Source of the DNA: Bacteroides coprosuis DSM 18011 | GTDB lineage: Bacteria; Bacteroidota; Bacteroidia; Bacteroidales; Bacteroidaceae | NCBI GenBank assembly: GCA_000212915.1 | Contig: CM001167.1 | Coordinates: 860,780 to 924,779 of the forward strand | Length of the DNA stretch: 64,000 nucleotides | Direction: 5' to 3' | The notes under the pieces: generated by a model | Databases searched by the model: none | Told to the model about the DNA's origin: nothing | Seen by the model: the letters and a program-made list of their open reading frames with translations, nothing else | Shown here: positions 27,143-37,038 of the stretch, piece after piece | How the letters are laid out: each line of letters begins with the position of its first letter | Numbering within the stretch: the stretch's first letter is position 1 | Made by a program: the position numbers and the translations under genes

Positions 27143-29143
27143 TTATTTTTTCTTACGTAGTTCTTTGGCAAGTCTCCAATGTAATTCAGCTTCACTCTCT
27201 TTACCTATTCTGAATAATGCATCACCAAAGAGTTCATGGGCTTTGGCATGTTCTGGTTTATAAGTAGTTGCTTTGTCCAAATCAGCAAGAGCTCCATTAT
27301 CATCGTGCATAGCCAAACGAAGTTTCCCTCTATTATAAACAGTTTTGAACTCATAAGGGTTGAGTTGAACCGCCTTATTTAAGCAGATATCAGCTTCATC
27401 ATACTCTTTAAGATTGTAAAGAGTTACTCCTTTACGTACCCATGCATTTGTATATTCGGGGTATAGTTCGATAGCTTTGTTGTAGTTGGCAATTGCCGCT
27501 TTAGAGTCTTTTGCATCGGTAATACAAGTATTCCCCATATGGTAATATTCCTTTGCATATTTCCGTAGATTCTTCTGTTGCAGGCTAAGAGTTTCTTTTA
27601 ATTGTTTGTTTTCTTCTTTTAGTTTTGTAATAATACCTAGTTTATGTCGGATAAATCTTTGAAAAAGAGGCTTCTCTATATCGTATCTTGCATGAATCGC
27701 TTTAAAAAAATGGGATAAGAAAGACGAAAAATTTCCTTGGTCAAAGTCTTTTATAGCTTGCGTATATTCGTCATCAGCTTGTGCTTCTTTGAGGGCAGTT
27801 TGTATTGCTTGTTCATTATTGAAGTTTTTAGCAAAATGAATAATTTCTGGATGTACAAATATCTGTGCTTGACTAATAGGCCGCTTCAAGTAAATTCCAT
27901 TTAATGAGGTGCAACGGCTTAGGGCTACATAAGTTTGACCACCAGCAAAAACGCCTCCTGTAAAGTCAATAACTGCTTTGCTAAATGTTAGTCCCTGACT
28001 TTTGTGTACTGTTATAGCCCAAGCTAGACGGATCGGAAATTGTGTAAATACACCTAACTCTTCTCCTTCAATTTCTTTCTTCTCTTCATTATATCGATAT
28101 CGAATATTTCTCCACGTTTCGGGTTTAACATCGCATTCTGAGCCATCATCCGTAACTATATATAAGAGTCCTTTTTCCTCATCTATCCCACTGATGACAC
28201 CAATTGTTCCATTAACCCATCTTTTATCCATATCATTTTTTATAAAGATGATTTGAGCACCTACCTTTACTATTAATTCTAGTGGTGTAGGTAGACTGTT
28301 GAGAGGGAACTCTCCAGCAATTTCTCCGTACAAAACAATAGGATCTCCGTCTAAAGATTTGAGTTTGTTTTCATTAATGAAATCGACGTTATCCCTGCGT
28401 GTCGCCAAGGTAATATACATATTGTCTTTACTTTCATCAATAGATATATTATAGCGAGTATTGAGAAGTTGTAGGTCTGCTGCACCAGCACTAGCTGTTC
28501 GAATTTTATTCAGAACATTGACAAAGACAGGATCAGTTTGCCTATATACTTTTTGAAGCTCTATAGCAACAAGTTTCATCTGTCTAAAGGCATGAGCCGA
28601 AAAGAAATATGGAGTAGGATAGGCCCTATTTATAATTTCCCGAATATCATTAGTAACGACAGGTTCCAACTGAAAAATATCGCCGACAAGTAGTATTTGT
28701 TTACCACCAAAAACTGCTCTGGGATTATTTGAAAAAGTGCGAAGTATGGCATCTAATGTATCTATAATATCTGCACGAACCATTGAGATTTCATCAATGA
28801 TGATGAGTTCAACTTCTTTTATTATTTTTCTCTGTTCTGCAGAATATTTAAAGAATTTATGAATCTGACCCCGATGTTGGCTCAGGTTGGGATCACCAGG
28901 GAGTAAAGGGTGAAAAGGTAGTTTAAAAAAACTATGTAAAGTACTACCTCCTACATTGATAGCAGATATGCCAGTAGGAGCTAGTACAATATGTTTTTTC
29001 TTTGTATTCTCGCAAATATACTTTAGAAAGGTAGATTTACCTGTTCCTGCTTTTCCTGTTAAAAAAATAGACTGATTGGTATATTTGATGAGTTTTAAAG
29101 CATTTTGAAAATCTTTGTTTTGTTGGTCTATATGAATTGCCAA
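27143..29143 (-). CDS. Pif1-like DNA helicase with C-terminal TPR repeats
   Basis: The N-terminal two thirds of this 666-residue protein is a superfamily 1B helicase of the Pif1/RecD type. Walker A GKAGTGKS lies at 30-37, Walker B is IIIDEISMV, and the late motif includes AWAITVHKSQGLTF and YVALSRC. From about 540 to the end are at least three tetratricopeptide repeats (for example AIANYNKAIELYPEYTNAW), separated from the helicase by a helical linker (about 500-535). Pif1 helicases unwind G-quadruplexes and forks; the TPR part suggests a protein partner. It lies 5 bases downstream of the Cof-type gene, so the two are an operon. Confidence 0.88.
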   Translation of the reverse strand: MAIHIDQQNKDFQNALKLIKYTNQSIFLTGKAGTGKSTFLKYICENTKKKHIVLAPTGISAINVGGSTLHSFFKLPFHPLLPGDPNLSQHRGQIHKFFKYSAEQRKIIKEVELIIIDEISMVRADIIDTLDAILRTFSNNPRAVFGGKQILLVGDIFQLEPVVTNDIREIINRAYPTPYFFSAHAFRQMKLVAIELQKVYRQTDPVFVNVLNKIRTASAGAADLQLLNTRYNISIDESKDNMYITLATRRDNVDFINENKLKSLDGDPIVLYGEIAGEFPLNSLPTPLELIVKVGAQIIFIKNDMDKRWVNGTIGVISGIDEEKGLLYIVTDDGSECDVKPETWRNIRYRYNEEKKEIEGEELGVFTQFPIRLAWAITVHKSQGLTFSKAVIDFTGGVFAGGQTYVALSRCTSLNGIYLKRPISQAQIFVHPEIIHFAKNFNNEQAIQTALKEAQADDEYTQAIKDFDQGNFSSFLSHFFKAIHARYDIEKPLFQRFIRHKLGIITKLKEENKQLKETLSLQQKNLRKYAKEYYHMGNTCITDAKDSKAAIANYNKAIELYPEYTNAWVRKGVTLYNLKEYDEADICLNKAVQLNPYEFKTVYNRGKLRLAMHDDNGALADLDKATTYKPEHAKAHELFGDALFRIGKESEAELHWRLAKELRKKK

Positions 29144-29148
29144 GGTGC

Positions 29149-29928
29149 TTATATAATATTAAAATGTTTGAGAGCATTCCAAATGCCGTCTTCATCAACT
29201 GTAGAGGTCACATAATCGGCGTATGATTTGACATGATCAACTGCATTGCCCATTGCAATACCTATTCCAGCATGAGCAAGCATACTGATGTCATTTCCTC
29301 CATCTCCAATAGCCACAGTATCTTCGAGCTTTAGATTAAAGTGCTTACGAATAACCTCTACACCTGTCTCTTTTGTATTTCCCTTGGATACAATGTCTAC
29401 AAATTCAGGATTCCATCTTTCGGGTTGACAGTTTGGAATTAAATTTAAAATAGAGTTTTCTTCTTCTTTGGTTATAAATGGAGTCATCTGAAATACGTCA
29501 CCAGAGATAGCTTCTTCAAAAGTTTTTTCGGGTATGACAGGTACATTTAGATGATCATAAAATATATCCTTTACTAATTTATTGGGTTGGCAAACAGAAA
29601 TAGTGTGTTCACTTACAAAAATAACAGCTTTCTTATTGTCTATACAATATTTAGCCATATTCTCTACATCATTTTTCGGTATAATGCTTTTGTGAAGTAC
29701 TTGATCAGTTGTAAAACAGTATCCACCATTCATTGTAACATAGCCATCTACGTACTCTTCAATTTTACCTAGATTATTAATAATCGCCTTGGGTCTGCCA
29801 GTTGCAATAAATATTTTATGTCCATTTTCTTTTGCTAATCGAATAGCATAAATTGTTGATTCTGGAATTTGGTGGGTTTTAAAACTTACTAGAGTACCAT
29901 CTATATCGAAAAAAATTGCTTTCATCAT
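29149..29928 (-). CDS. Cof-type HAD-IIB phosphatase
   Basis: The 259-residue protein is a HAD-superfamily hydrolase of the Cof/type IIB subfamily, which dephosphorylates sugar phosphates or cofactors such as HMP-PP, FMN or PLP. Motif I is FFDIDGTLVSF, motif II is IATGRP, and the C-terminal signature is AIGDGGNDISMLAHAGIGIAMGNA. A large alpha/beta cap lies between them. The substrate cannot be inferred. It starts the minus-strand run that continues with the Pif1-like helicase, the AsmA-like protein and the Sua5/YrdC protein. Confidence 0.9.
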   Translation of the reverse strand: MMKAIFFDIDGTLVSFKTHQIPESTIYAIRLAKENGHKIFIATGRPKAIINNLGKIEEYVDGYVTMNGGYCFTTDQVLHKSIIPKNDVENMAKYCIDNKKAVIFVSEHTISVCQPNKLVKDIFYDHLNVPVIPEKTFEEAISGDVFQMTPFITKEEENSILNLIPNCQPERWNPEFVDIVSKGNTKETGVEVIRKHFNLKLEDTVAIGDGGNDISMLAHAGIGIAMGNAVDHVKSYADYVTSTVDEDGIWNALKHFNII

Positions 29929-30008
29929 TAATCGTTTAGTATTTATATTTAGAATGAATGCATAATCACTAATGCTTCGTCTTAAATCTATTTTTTAGTA
30001 AAGTATTT

Positions 30009-30046
30009 AAACAAAGAGGCGAGCTTTATTGTTTGGAGCTCACCTC
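30009..30046 (-). terminator. Rho-independent terminator after miaA
   Basis: On the minus strand GAGGTGAGCT pairs with AGCTCGCCTC (one G-U wobble; plus positions 30037-30046 and 30016-30025), followed by TTTGTTT. Confidence 0.7.
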
Positions 30047-30056
30047 TCATTTATAT

Positions 30057-30974
30057 TTATTTAGATAGTTCTATTTTATCTGATATATACTTGATTATTT
30101 GTTCATATTCATCGGGGTGGAACCATTCTATATCTTGGTCTCTTTTGAACCAAGTTAATTGTTTTTTAGCATAGTTTCTACTATTCTGCTGGATCTTTTG
30201 AATCGCAAAATCTTTAGTCCATTCGCTATCCAAGTATTTAATAATCTCTTTGTATCCAACGGTGTTCAAAGAGTTCAATCCTTTGAATTGGTATACCGAT
30301 TTTACCTCTTCTATAAGTCCCTCCTTTTCCATTTCAAGTACTCTACGGTTTATTCTGCCGTAAAGTTCTTCTCTATCTCGATTCAATCCTATTTTAATAA
30401 TGTTGAAAGGACGTTCTTTTGCTTCTTGAGTGAGGAATGAGCTGTAGGGAAGCCCTGTCATATAACAGATCTCTAAGGCATGTATTACTCTTTTTGGGTT
30501 TTTTAGATCAACATTATTGTAGTATGTGGGATCGAGTAACTTGAGTTCAGAAACAAGTTGCTCCAAACCTTCATTCTTATATCGGTCAAGTAAGATAGTT
30601 CTTGTTTCCTCATCTACGGTTGGAATATCATCTATGCCCTTGCATACTGCGTCAATATACATCATAGAGCCTCCAGTAAGCACATAGATATCTTTCTTTT
30701 GGAAGAGTTCTTCCAATAACTTGATAACCTCTTCCTCGTATTTTGCTGCACTATAATAATCGGTTAGCTCTAGAGTTCCTACTAGGTGATGTTTTACTCT
30801 ACTTAATTGTAACGGAGTAGGAGCAGCGGTCCCTATTTGAAGCTGTCTATATAGCTGGCGAGAGTCTGCAGAAATAATTTCAGTATTAAAATTTTCTGCA
30901 ATGGATAAACTAAGTTCTGTTTTCCCAACTCCCGTGGGTCCTATTAATACTATTAAATTCTGTTTATGCTTCAT
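30057..30974 (-). CDS. miaA: tRNA dimethylallyltransferase
   Basis: The enzyme transfers a dimethylallyl group to N6 of adenosine 37 in tRNAs that read codons starting with U. The P-loop [13 protein letters not shown] is near the N-terminus, followed by [29 protein letters not shown] and the C-terminal [17 protein letters not shown]. The 305-residue length is normal. It is 26 bases downstream of the pRiA4b ORF-3-like gene and is followed by a terminator, so the two may form a short operon. Confidence 0.95.
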   Translation of the reverse strand: MKHKQNLIVLIGPTGVGKTELSLSIAENFNTEIISADSRQLYRQLQIGTAAPTPLQLSRVKHHLVGTLELTDYYSAAKYEEEVIKLLEELFQKKDIYVLTGGSMMYIDAVCKGIDDIPTVDEETRTILLDRYKNEGLEQLVSELKLLDPTYYNNVDLKNPKRVIHALEICYMTGLPYSSFLTQEAKERPFNIIKIGLNRDREELYGRINRRVLEMEKEGLIEEVKSVYQFKGLNSLNTVGYKEIIKYLDSEWTKDFAIQKIQQNSRNYAKKQLTWFKRDQDIEWFHPDEYEQIIKYISDKIELSK

Positions 30975-31000
30975 TTATATTACGATGAGGCTTTGTATTA

Positions 31001-31522
31001 TTAAAGTTCATCTAAGTTTTCAAACCCTTCTATCTCAAGAGAGTCATAATCTTGATCGCCATAAAACGATTCATCGACATCTATAGAAGTCGTTTTTGTT
31101 GCTTCCTTTTCTTCCGTAAAAAACTGACTTGGAGCATCCCCTTCAGTTCTTGTGCATTTTGCTTTTTTAATATCTTTACCTGTAATAATTTCTGATAATT
31201 CTATAAAGAAAAATCTTTCATGAGGGTAATCAAATTGCAATACCATTCTTTGTTGCTCATCTTCAAAGAACTCTGTAAGTTCGGTCTCATCCATTATCCA
31301 GCTATCTTCTTCTGGATTAATGTCTTTCTCATTGAGAGATATCTCTTCTCTATGTTCCCAGTCTTCATCGCAAATGAAAAATGAAGCCATTTCTGCTGGC
31401 TGATAGTTTACAGAGTTGAAGATTGCCTTGTATAAATCTAAAAATGTGGCATCAGGATCAATTTGAATTTCACGGCGAAATTGATCAACTTCATCAGAAA
31501 TAAGTGTAAATCTATAGATCAT
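31001..31522 (-). CDS. Plasmid pRiA4b ORF-3-like protein
   Basis: This acidic 173-residue protein resembles the plasmid pRiA4b ORF-3 family, also labelled IS1096 element passenger TnpR family in databases. Typical features are the N-terminal strand MIYRFTLISDEV, a central FFICDEDWEHREEISL, and the segment MVLQFDYPHERFFFIEL. The function of the family is unknown despite its mobile-element name, and there is no transposase nearby. The last 40 residues are low-complexity acidic. It lies upstream of miaA on the same strand. Confidence 0.7.
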   Translation of the reverse strand: MIYRFTLISDEVDQFRREIQIDPDATFLDLYKAIFNSVNYQPAEMASFFICDEDWEHREEISLNEKDINPEEDSWIMDETELTEFFEDEQQRMVLQFDYPHERFFFIELSEIITGKDIKKAKCTRTEGDAPSQFFTEEKEATKTTSIDVDESFYGDQDYDSLEIEGFENLDEL

Positions 31523-31594
31523 TGTATTGTAATATTAATTCTTATTGTAAAAATAGTAAAAATGATATGAAGTCCATAGTGGAGTGAATAAAAT

Positions 31595-31624
31595 AAAAAA
31601 GGAGCACTAATACAAGTGCTCCTT
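31595..31624 (-). terminator. Rho-independent terminator after lpxA
   Basis: On the minus strand AAGGAGCAC pairs with GTGCTCCTT, followed by a run of T, just beyond the lpxA stop. It ends the lipid A gene run. Confidence 0.85.
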
Positions 31625-31645
31625 CTCTATAATCTATTTTTTTAA

Positions 31646-32422
31646 TTAGGCTTTAATAATACCTCTTTGAGATGTACGAATAAACTCTAAAATATATTCG
31701 ATTTCTTTACTCATAGGTATTTCTTGTTCTACCTGCTTTAAGGCTTCTGATCTATTTAATCCACTTTGATAAATAATTCTATAAGCATCGTGAATGTTTT
31801 GTATCAATTCATTAGAAAAGCCTCTGCGGCGAAGCCCTATAATGTTGATGCCGGCATAAACAATAGGATCTCTTCCTGCAATAATATAAGGAGGTATATC
31901 TTGGCTGAAGCGAGAGCCTCCTTGAATCATTACATATCCACCTACTCTACAAAACTGGTGCATTAAGACAGCAGCACTAACAATAGCATTATCATCTATT
32001 ATTATTTCACCTGCAAGTTTAGTGGCATTACCTATAATACAGCCATTTCCCACAATTGCATCGTGAGCTACGTGAACTCCTTCCATTAAAAGGTTGTTGC
32101 TACCTACAACTGTTCGATTCTTAGCGGCTGTACCACGATTGACTGTAACATTTTCACGAATTAAATTGTTATCGCCAATTTCTGCAGTAGTAACTTCTCC
32201 TTTAAACTTTAAATCTTGAGGAGTTGCACTGATTACTGATCCAGGAAAGAAGGTGTTTCCATTACCTATTCTAGCTCCTTCAAGGATTGTAACATTAGGC
32301 ATTATTTTGTTGTTGTCTCCTATTATCACATCTTTGTCGATGTAGGAAAAAGGACCAACTTCCACATTCTTTCCAATTTTTGCTTCAGGATGAATGTAAG
32401 CTAACGGACTTATCATGTTCAA
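31646..32422 (-). CDS. lpxA: UDP-N-acetylglucosamine acyltransferase
   Basis: LpxA performs the first step of lipid A synthesis, moving a 3-hydroxyacyl chain from ACP to the 3-OH of UDP-GlcNAc. The 258-residue protein is a left-handed beta-helix of hexapeptide repeats (for example IGKNVEVGPFSYID). It contains the active-site region GVHVAHDAIVGNGC with the catalytic His, and a C-terminal helical domain. It is one base downstream of lpxC/fabZ and is the last gene of the operon, closed by a terminator. Confidence 0.95.
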   Translation of the reverse strand: MNMISPLAYIHPEAKIGKNVEVGPFSYIDKDVIIGDNNKIMPNVTILEGARIGNGNTFFPGSVISATPQDLKFKGEVTTAEIGDNNLIRENVTVNRGTAAKNRTVVGSNNLLMEGVHVAHDAIVGNGCIIGNATKLAGEIIIDDNAIVSAAVLMHQFCRVGGYVMIQGGSRFSQDIPPYIIAGRDPIVYAGINIIGLRRRGFSNELIQNIHDAYRIIYQSGLNRSEALKQVEQEIPMSKEIEYILEFIRTSQRGIIKA

Positions 32423-32423
32423 A

Positions 32424-33809
32424 TTATTTGTTCTTAACTATTTGTGCCATAAACTCGGCTTCACACACAATTTTTTCACCAACAAAAGCATATCCCTTCA
32501 TCGTTGCAATACCTCTTCTAATTGGAGTTAGAAGTTCTACTTTGAAAAGGAGAGTATCTCCAGGTACAACTTTTTGACGGAATTTTACTTTATCTATTTT
32601 CATGAAATATGTAGAATAAGACGAAGTGTCTTCAACAGAATTTAGTACTAATAAACCACCTACTTGTGCCATAGATTCAACCTGAAGTACTCCAGGCATA
32701 ATTGGCTCTGCTGGAAAGTGACCTTGGAAGAATGGCTCATTGGATGTTATGTTTTTAACTCCTACAATATAATTCGCTCCAATTTCTATAATTTTATCTA
32801 CTAACTGAAATGGATAGCGATGAGGTAATAATTCTCTTATGCGGTTGACATCCATTATTGGTTCCTTCTCTGGATTGTACAATGGTGCTTGTACCTCGTT
32901 CAAGCGTATTTCTTTACGCATCTTACGAGCAAACTTATTGTTTACAGTATGTCCAGGACGAGTAGCTATAATTCTACCTTTAATAGGCTTTCCTATGAGG
33001 GCTAAGTCTCCAATAACATCTAGTAATTTATGGCGTGCACATTCGTTTGGCCATACTAGAGGTTTATGATTAAGATATCCTAGTTCACTAGCATCTTGAT
33101 GAGGTACACCCATTACATCCGCTAGTTGGTTAAAGTTTTCTTGAGGCATTTCTTTTTCATAGATAACAATTGCATTATCTAAGTCGCCGCCTTTAATTAA
33201 ACCTGCTTGAAGAAGTGGGGCAATTTCTCTTACAAATACGAAAGTTCTGCAAGGAGCAATTTCTTTTGCAAAATCAGACATATGTTCAAGAGTAGCATAT
33301 TGATTGGGTAGAATTTTAGAGTCATAAGAGATGAGTACATTCAAACTGAATTCATCATCTGGTAGTACTATTATAGAGGAGCCTGTTTCTTCGTCTTTGA
33401 ATTCTATTTTCGACTTGATAATATAGAAATCTTTAACCGCATTTTGATTAACAGTGCCTACTCTTTCGATTTCTTTAACGTAAAATTGTGAGCTACCATC
33501 TAAAATAGGAAACTCAGGACCATTTACTTGTATTAAACAATTATCTATGCCCAATGCGTATAAGGCAGCCATACCGTGTTCTACAGTACTTACTTTTATA
33601 TCGTTCTTAGCAAGAACAGTTCCACGTGTTGTTTCTATTACATTATCAGCAACCGCTTCAATGATAGGTTGGTCTTTGATATCTACACGTTGGATTTTAT
33701 ACCCATGATTTTCAGGGGCTGGATTAAAAGTTACTGTTAAGTTTAAACCAGTATGAAGACCCTTTCCACTCAGCGAAAAGCTTTCTTTAAGCGTTTTTTG
33801 TTTTAACAT
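32424..33809 (-). CDS. lpxC/fabZ: Bifunctional LpxC deacetylase / FabZ dehydratase fusion
   Basis: The N-terminal ~305 residues are LpxC, the zinc enzyme that deacetylates UDP-3-O-acyl-GlcNAc and commits to lipid A. It shows VSTVEHGMAAL and the zinc/catalytic block ARHKLLDVIGDLALIG. The C-terminal ~145 residues are FabZ, the 3-hydroxyacyl-ACP dehydratase of fatty-acid synthesis, with HRYPFQLVDKI and GHFPAEPIMPGVLQVESMAQ. This fusion is a known feature of Bacteroidota and couples acyl-chain supply to lipid A. It lies between lpxD (9 bases) and lpxA (1 base). Confidence 0.96.
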   Translation of the reverse strand: MLKQKTLKESFSLSGKGLHTGLNLTVTFNPAPENHGYKIQRVDIKDQPIIEAVADNVIETTRGTVLAKNDIKVSTVEHGMAALYALGIDNCLIQVNGPEFPILDGSSQFYVKEIERVGTVNQNAVKDFYIIKSKIEFKDEETGSSIIVLPDDEFSLNVLISYDSKILPNQYATLEHMSDFAKEIAPCRTFVFVREIAPLLQAGLIKGGDLDNAIVIYEKEMPQENFNQLADVMGVPHQDASELGYLNHKPLVWPNECARHKLLDVIGDLALIGKPIKGRIIATRPGHTVNNKFARKMRKEIRLNEVQAPLYNPEKEPIMDVNRIRELLPHRYPFQLVDKIIEIGANYIVGVKNITSNEPFFQGHFPAEPIMPGVLQVESMAQVGGLLVLNSVEDTSSYSTYFMKIDKVKFRQKVVPGDTLLFKVELLTPIRRGIATMKGYAFVGEKIVCEAEFMAQIVKNK

Positions 33810-33818
33810 TGGTCTTTA

Positions 33819-34856
33819 TTATTTTAGTTTACCTTTAATTTCGTTTAGTTCTTTGCGTAGCATATTTATTTCCATATAAATATCTGGAAGCTTTTTAAAT
33901 ACGCTAGCAGCTTTAAAATATTGTCGAGCTTCAAATGCTGGTGAGCCCATCACCTGATTTCCTGATTTTATGTTTCCTGGTATTCCTGATTGTGCAGCAA
34001 TACCAACTTTATCTCCAATTTTTGCATGTCCTGCTAAGCCTGCTTGACCACCAATCATACACCATTGTCCTATTTTTGTAGAACCAGCGACGCCAGCTTG
34101 TGCTGCTATTACAGTATGTGAACCTACTTCATCATTGTGAGCTATTTGAATAAGATTATCTAGTTTTACTCCTTTACGAATGATTGTTGCTCCCATTGTA
34201 GCACGATCAATACAAGTATTTGCACCAATTTCTACATTGTCTTCTATTATTGCAATACCTATTTGAGGAATCTTTTCATAACCTTCTGCTGTTGGAGCAA
34301 AACCAAAACCATCTGCACCTACAACTACACCTGAATGTAGTATGCAATTATTGCCTATTATGCATTCGTGGTATATGTTTACATTAGAGTATAGTGTGGT
34401 ATTTGCACCTATTTTTGCATTATCACCCACATAGGTATGTGGGTAAATAGCTGAGTTGTCACCAACAACAGCATTTTCACCAATAACTACATAAGGTGCA
34501 ATATAAACGTTTTTTCCAATTTTTGCAGTGTGTGCAATAGAAGCGAGGGAATCTATTCCTGTCTTTTTAGGTTTACTAGCTTCATAAAGAGTAAGAAGTT
34601 TTGCTAAACTATCGTATGCATTATCTACTTTGATAAGTGTAGCAGAAATAGGCTTCTCGGGTTTGAAGTCTTTATTTACAAGTACTATACTAGATTGAGT
34701 ATTGTAAATATAATGTGTATATTTTGGATTAGAGAGGAAGGAGATGGCTCCAGAAACACCTTCTTCAATTTTAGCAAATGTATGTACAGTTGCGTTCTCG
34801 TCACCTATAATTTCACCTTGTATATATGACGCAATTTGCTTTGCTGAAAATTCCAT
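33819..34856 (-). CDS. lpxD: UDP-3-O-acylglucosamine N-acyltransferase
   Basis: LpxD adds the second 3-hydroxyacyl chain to the glucosamine nitrogen, the third step of lipid A synthesis. The 345-residue protein has an N-terminal uridine-binding domain (to about 100), then a long hexapeptide-repeat beta-helix (for example [20 protein letters not shown]). The catalytic His region is around [19 protein letters not shown], and a short C-terminal helix ([19 protein letters not shown]) closes it. It opens the lipid A trio, 110 bases after the HD hydrolase gene on the same strand. Confidence 0.95.
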   Translation of the reverse strand: MEFSAKQIASYIQGEIIGDENATVHTFAKIEEGVSGAISFLSNPKYTHYIYNTQSSIVLVNKDFKPEKPISATLIKVDNAYDSLAKLLTLYEASKPKKTGIDSLASIAHTAKIGKNVYIAPYVVIGENAVVGDNSAIYPHTYVGDNAKIGANTTLYSNVNIYHECIIGNNCILHSGVVVGADGFGFAPTAEGYEKIPQIGIAIIEDNVEIGANTCIDRATMGATIIRKGVKLDNLIQIAHNDEVGSHTVIAAQAGVAGSTKIGQWCMIGGQAGLAGHAKIGDKVGIAAQSGIPGNIKSGNQVMGSPAFEARQYFKAASVFKKLPDIYMEINMLRKELNEIKGKLK

Positions 34857-34966
34857 ATTTTTGATATTCTTATATTATTGGGGTTTTAGCCCATTCTATG
34901 GTACGTAACGCAAATAACGGACAATTTTTTGGTATTTCCTCGTGTTTTAAGGGTTATTTGTACTTA

Positions 34967-36202
34967 CTAGTCTATACGGAAATGACTGAAATAGTATTTA
35001 TTAACTCGTTTAGATAAAGATGTAACATTTAGAATATCAGATATTTCTGATATGTTTTTTAGACTGCCATCTTTGTATAATAGATCAATACTATTATCAA
35101 ACGGATCATACATCTTATTCCCAATAATTCCACTTGAAACGAAATATTTAGCTTCTTCAGTAGAGATATTTAGATGTTTGGATACTTGTTTTCGTATGTC
35201 ATTTATAGCTCGTTCATTAAATACTTCAGAGGATATTTCTGTTTTAAATAACTGTCTATTGATCATTCCAGAACTAAGGAGTGATAAAATTTTATCTTCG
35301 TTGTTACTCCATACCTTAAGCGATGTCCAAATGTCATTATCATCAAGTTGTATAAAGTTGTTTAAAGCTTCATCTCCTTCGTAAAATGATTTTTTATCTA
35401 CATCATTGTATAAGAAATAATGTAATGCAGGAGACGCAAACAATGAAACGCCTCTTTTTGCTAATTCTTTGGCTCTTGATAAAGTACTGATAAGCATATT
35501 TTCATAAGTGATGCATGTTCTATGTAGATATACCTGCCAATACATGAGTCTTCTTGCAATGAGAAAATTTTCAATAGAGTAAATTCCTTTTTCATCCACC
35601 ACTAATTGCTCTTCTTTTAAGTTGAGCATTTTGATGATTCGGGCAGATCCAATGCTACCTTCGGGTACACCTGTGAAAAAACTATCCCTTCTCAGATAGT
35701 CCATTCTATCCATATCAAGTTGCCCACTTACTAATTGATGAAGATATTTTTTAGGATGTTCTCCTTTGAATACCTTTATAGCTAGGCTGAGAGCTCCATT
35801 CATTTCCTCATTCATTTTTTCCATCAACAAGAGTGATATCTGCTCATGAGATATGTCTTTTGTTAATGTGTACTCTAATACATGGGAGAATGGTCCATGT
35901 CCTATGTCATGCAATAATATAGCTGCTTTTGCAGCTTCAGCTTCACTATCAAAAATAAAATGACCTTTGCGTTTGAGTTGTTCAATCGCTTCGGTCATTA
36001 AAAAAAAGGCTCCTAATGAGTGTTGAAAGCGAGTATGCTGAGCACCAGGATAGACAACAGATGATAACCCTAATTGCTTAATTCTACTTAAGCGTTGCAT
36101 ATAGGGATGTTTTACGATATCGTAAAGCAAACCTTTAGGGATTTTTATAAATCCAAAAACGGGATCATTGATTAGTTTACTATCCTGCATACTATCCTCC
36201 AT
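34967..36202 (-). CDS. HD-domain phosphohydrolase (dGTPase/SAMHD1-like)
   Basis: The 411-residue protein has an N-terminal HD domain with the metal motif LLHDIGHGPFSHVLE and an upstream H (TRFQHSLGAFFL). It also has the downstream DMDRMDYLRRDSFFTG, which is typical of the deoxynucleotide triphosphohydrolase-like group that includes SAMHD1. Activity on dNTPs is inferred from family membership. It lies 2 bases downstream of pyrF and 110 bases upstream of lpxD, within a run that also contains pyrF and a purine-synthesis homologue, so a nucleotide-pool role is plausible. Confidence 0.87.
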   Translation of the reverse strand: MEDSMQDSKLINDPVFGFIKIPKGLLYDIVKHPYMQRLSRIKQLGLSSVVYPGAQHTRFQHSLGAFFLMTEAIEQLKRKGHFIFDSEAEAAKAAILLHDIGHGPFSHVLEYTLTKDISHEQISLLLMEKMNEEMNGALSLAIKVFKGEHPKKYLHQLVSGQLDMDRMDYLRRDSFFTGVPEGSIGSARIIKMLNLKEEQLVVDEKGIYSIENFLIARRLMYWQVYLHRTCITYENMLISTLSRAKELAKRGVSLFASPALHYFLYNDVDKKSFYEGDEALNNFIQLDDNDIWTSLKVWSNNEDKILSLLSSGMINRQLFKTEISSEVFNERAINDIRKQVSKHLNISTEEAKYFVSSGIIGNKMYDPFDNSIDLLYKDGSLKNISEISDILNVTSLSKRVNKYYFSHFRID

Positions 36203-36204
36203 TA

Positions 36205-37029
36205 TTACAATATTGCTTCTAGCTCTTTGGCCATTTGTAGCTGTAATGTTTTGGCTGCATTTCTTGCTCCTTCTGCATAATCTATGGTGTTATCTGCATA
36301 AATTATACCTCTCGATGAATTAACAAGCAACCCACATTGAGTGTTCAATCCATATTTGCAAACCTCTTGAAGAGAGCCTCCTTGCGCACCAACACCAGGA
36401 ACCAGTAAGAAATGATTGGGAACATATTTTCGAATAGCTTCGAAAGATTTTCCTTGGGTAGCCCCAACAACGTACATCATATTTTCATCATTTCCCCAAT
36501 CTTGTGATTTTTCTAGAACACGTTCATAAAGATGTTGACCTTCCTCATTTTTAAATAATTGGAAGTCTTGTGATCCTTTGTTGCTAGTTAGGGCTAAAAG
36601 GATAACCCATTTGTTCTCATAAGAGAGAAAAGGAGACACACTATCTTCTCCCATATATGGGGCTACTGTTACTGCATCAACATTTAAATCATCTAAGAAG
36701 GTTCTAGCATACATTGCCGATGTATTACCAATATCGCCTCTCTTAGCATCTGCTATAATAAACTGTTCTGGATAATAGGTCTTAATATACTGGATTGTCT
36801 TTCCTAGTGCTATCCATCCTTTAATACCAAGTGATTCATAAAAAGCTGTGTTCGGTTTATAAGCCACACATAAGTCGGCAGTAGCATCTATAATCTCTTT
36901 ATTAAATGTAAAGATAGGATCTTCCTCATATAATAAATGAGCAGGAATTTTATTAGGATCAGTATCTAATCCTACACATAAGAAAGATTCTTTCTTTTTA
37001 ATCTGTTCAAATAATTCTTGCTTTGTCAT
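36205..37029 (-). CDS. pyrF: Orotidine 5'-phosphate decarboxylase
   Basis: The enzyme makes UMP from OMP, the last step of de novo pyrimidine synthesis. At 274 residues it belongs to the longer subfamily (type 2), recognised by [12 protein letters not shown] at the N-terminus and the catalytic [19 protein letters not shown]. The phosphate-binding end is [10 protein letters not shown] followed by NSSRGIIYA. It is 9 bases downstream of prfA and 2 bases upstream of the HD hydrolase gene. Confidence 0.95.
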   Translation of the reverse strand: MTKQELFEQIKKKESFLCVGLDTDPNKIPAHLLYEEDPIFTFNKEIIDATADLCVAYKPNTAFYESLGIKGWIALGKTIQYIKTYYPEQFIIADAKRGDIGNTSAMYARTFLDDLNVDAVTVAPYMGEDSVSPFLSYENKWVILLALTSNKGSQDFQLFKNEEGQHLYERVLEKSQDWGNDENMMYVVGATQGKSFEAIRKYVPNHFLLVPGVGAQGGSLQEVCKYGLNTQCGLLVNSSRGIIYADNTIDYAEGARNAAKTLQLQMAKELEAIL

Positions 37030-37038
37030 AATTCTAGT

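Noticed and set aside
31001-31522. Mobile element suggested by the family name (IS1096 passenger, plasmid pRiA4b)
   Set aside because: There is no transposase, inverted repeat or target duplication nearby. The gene sits in a normal operon-like position beside miaA.
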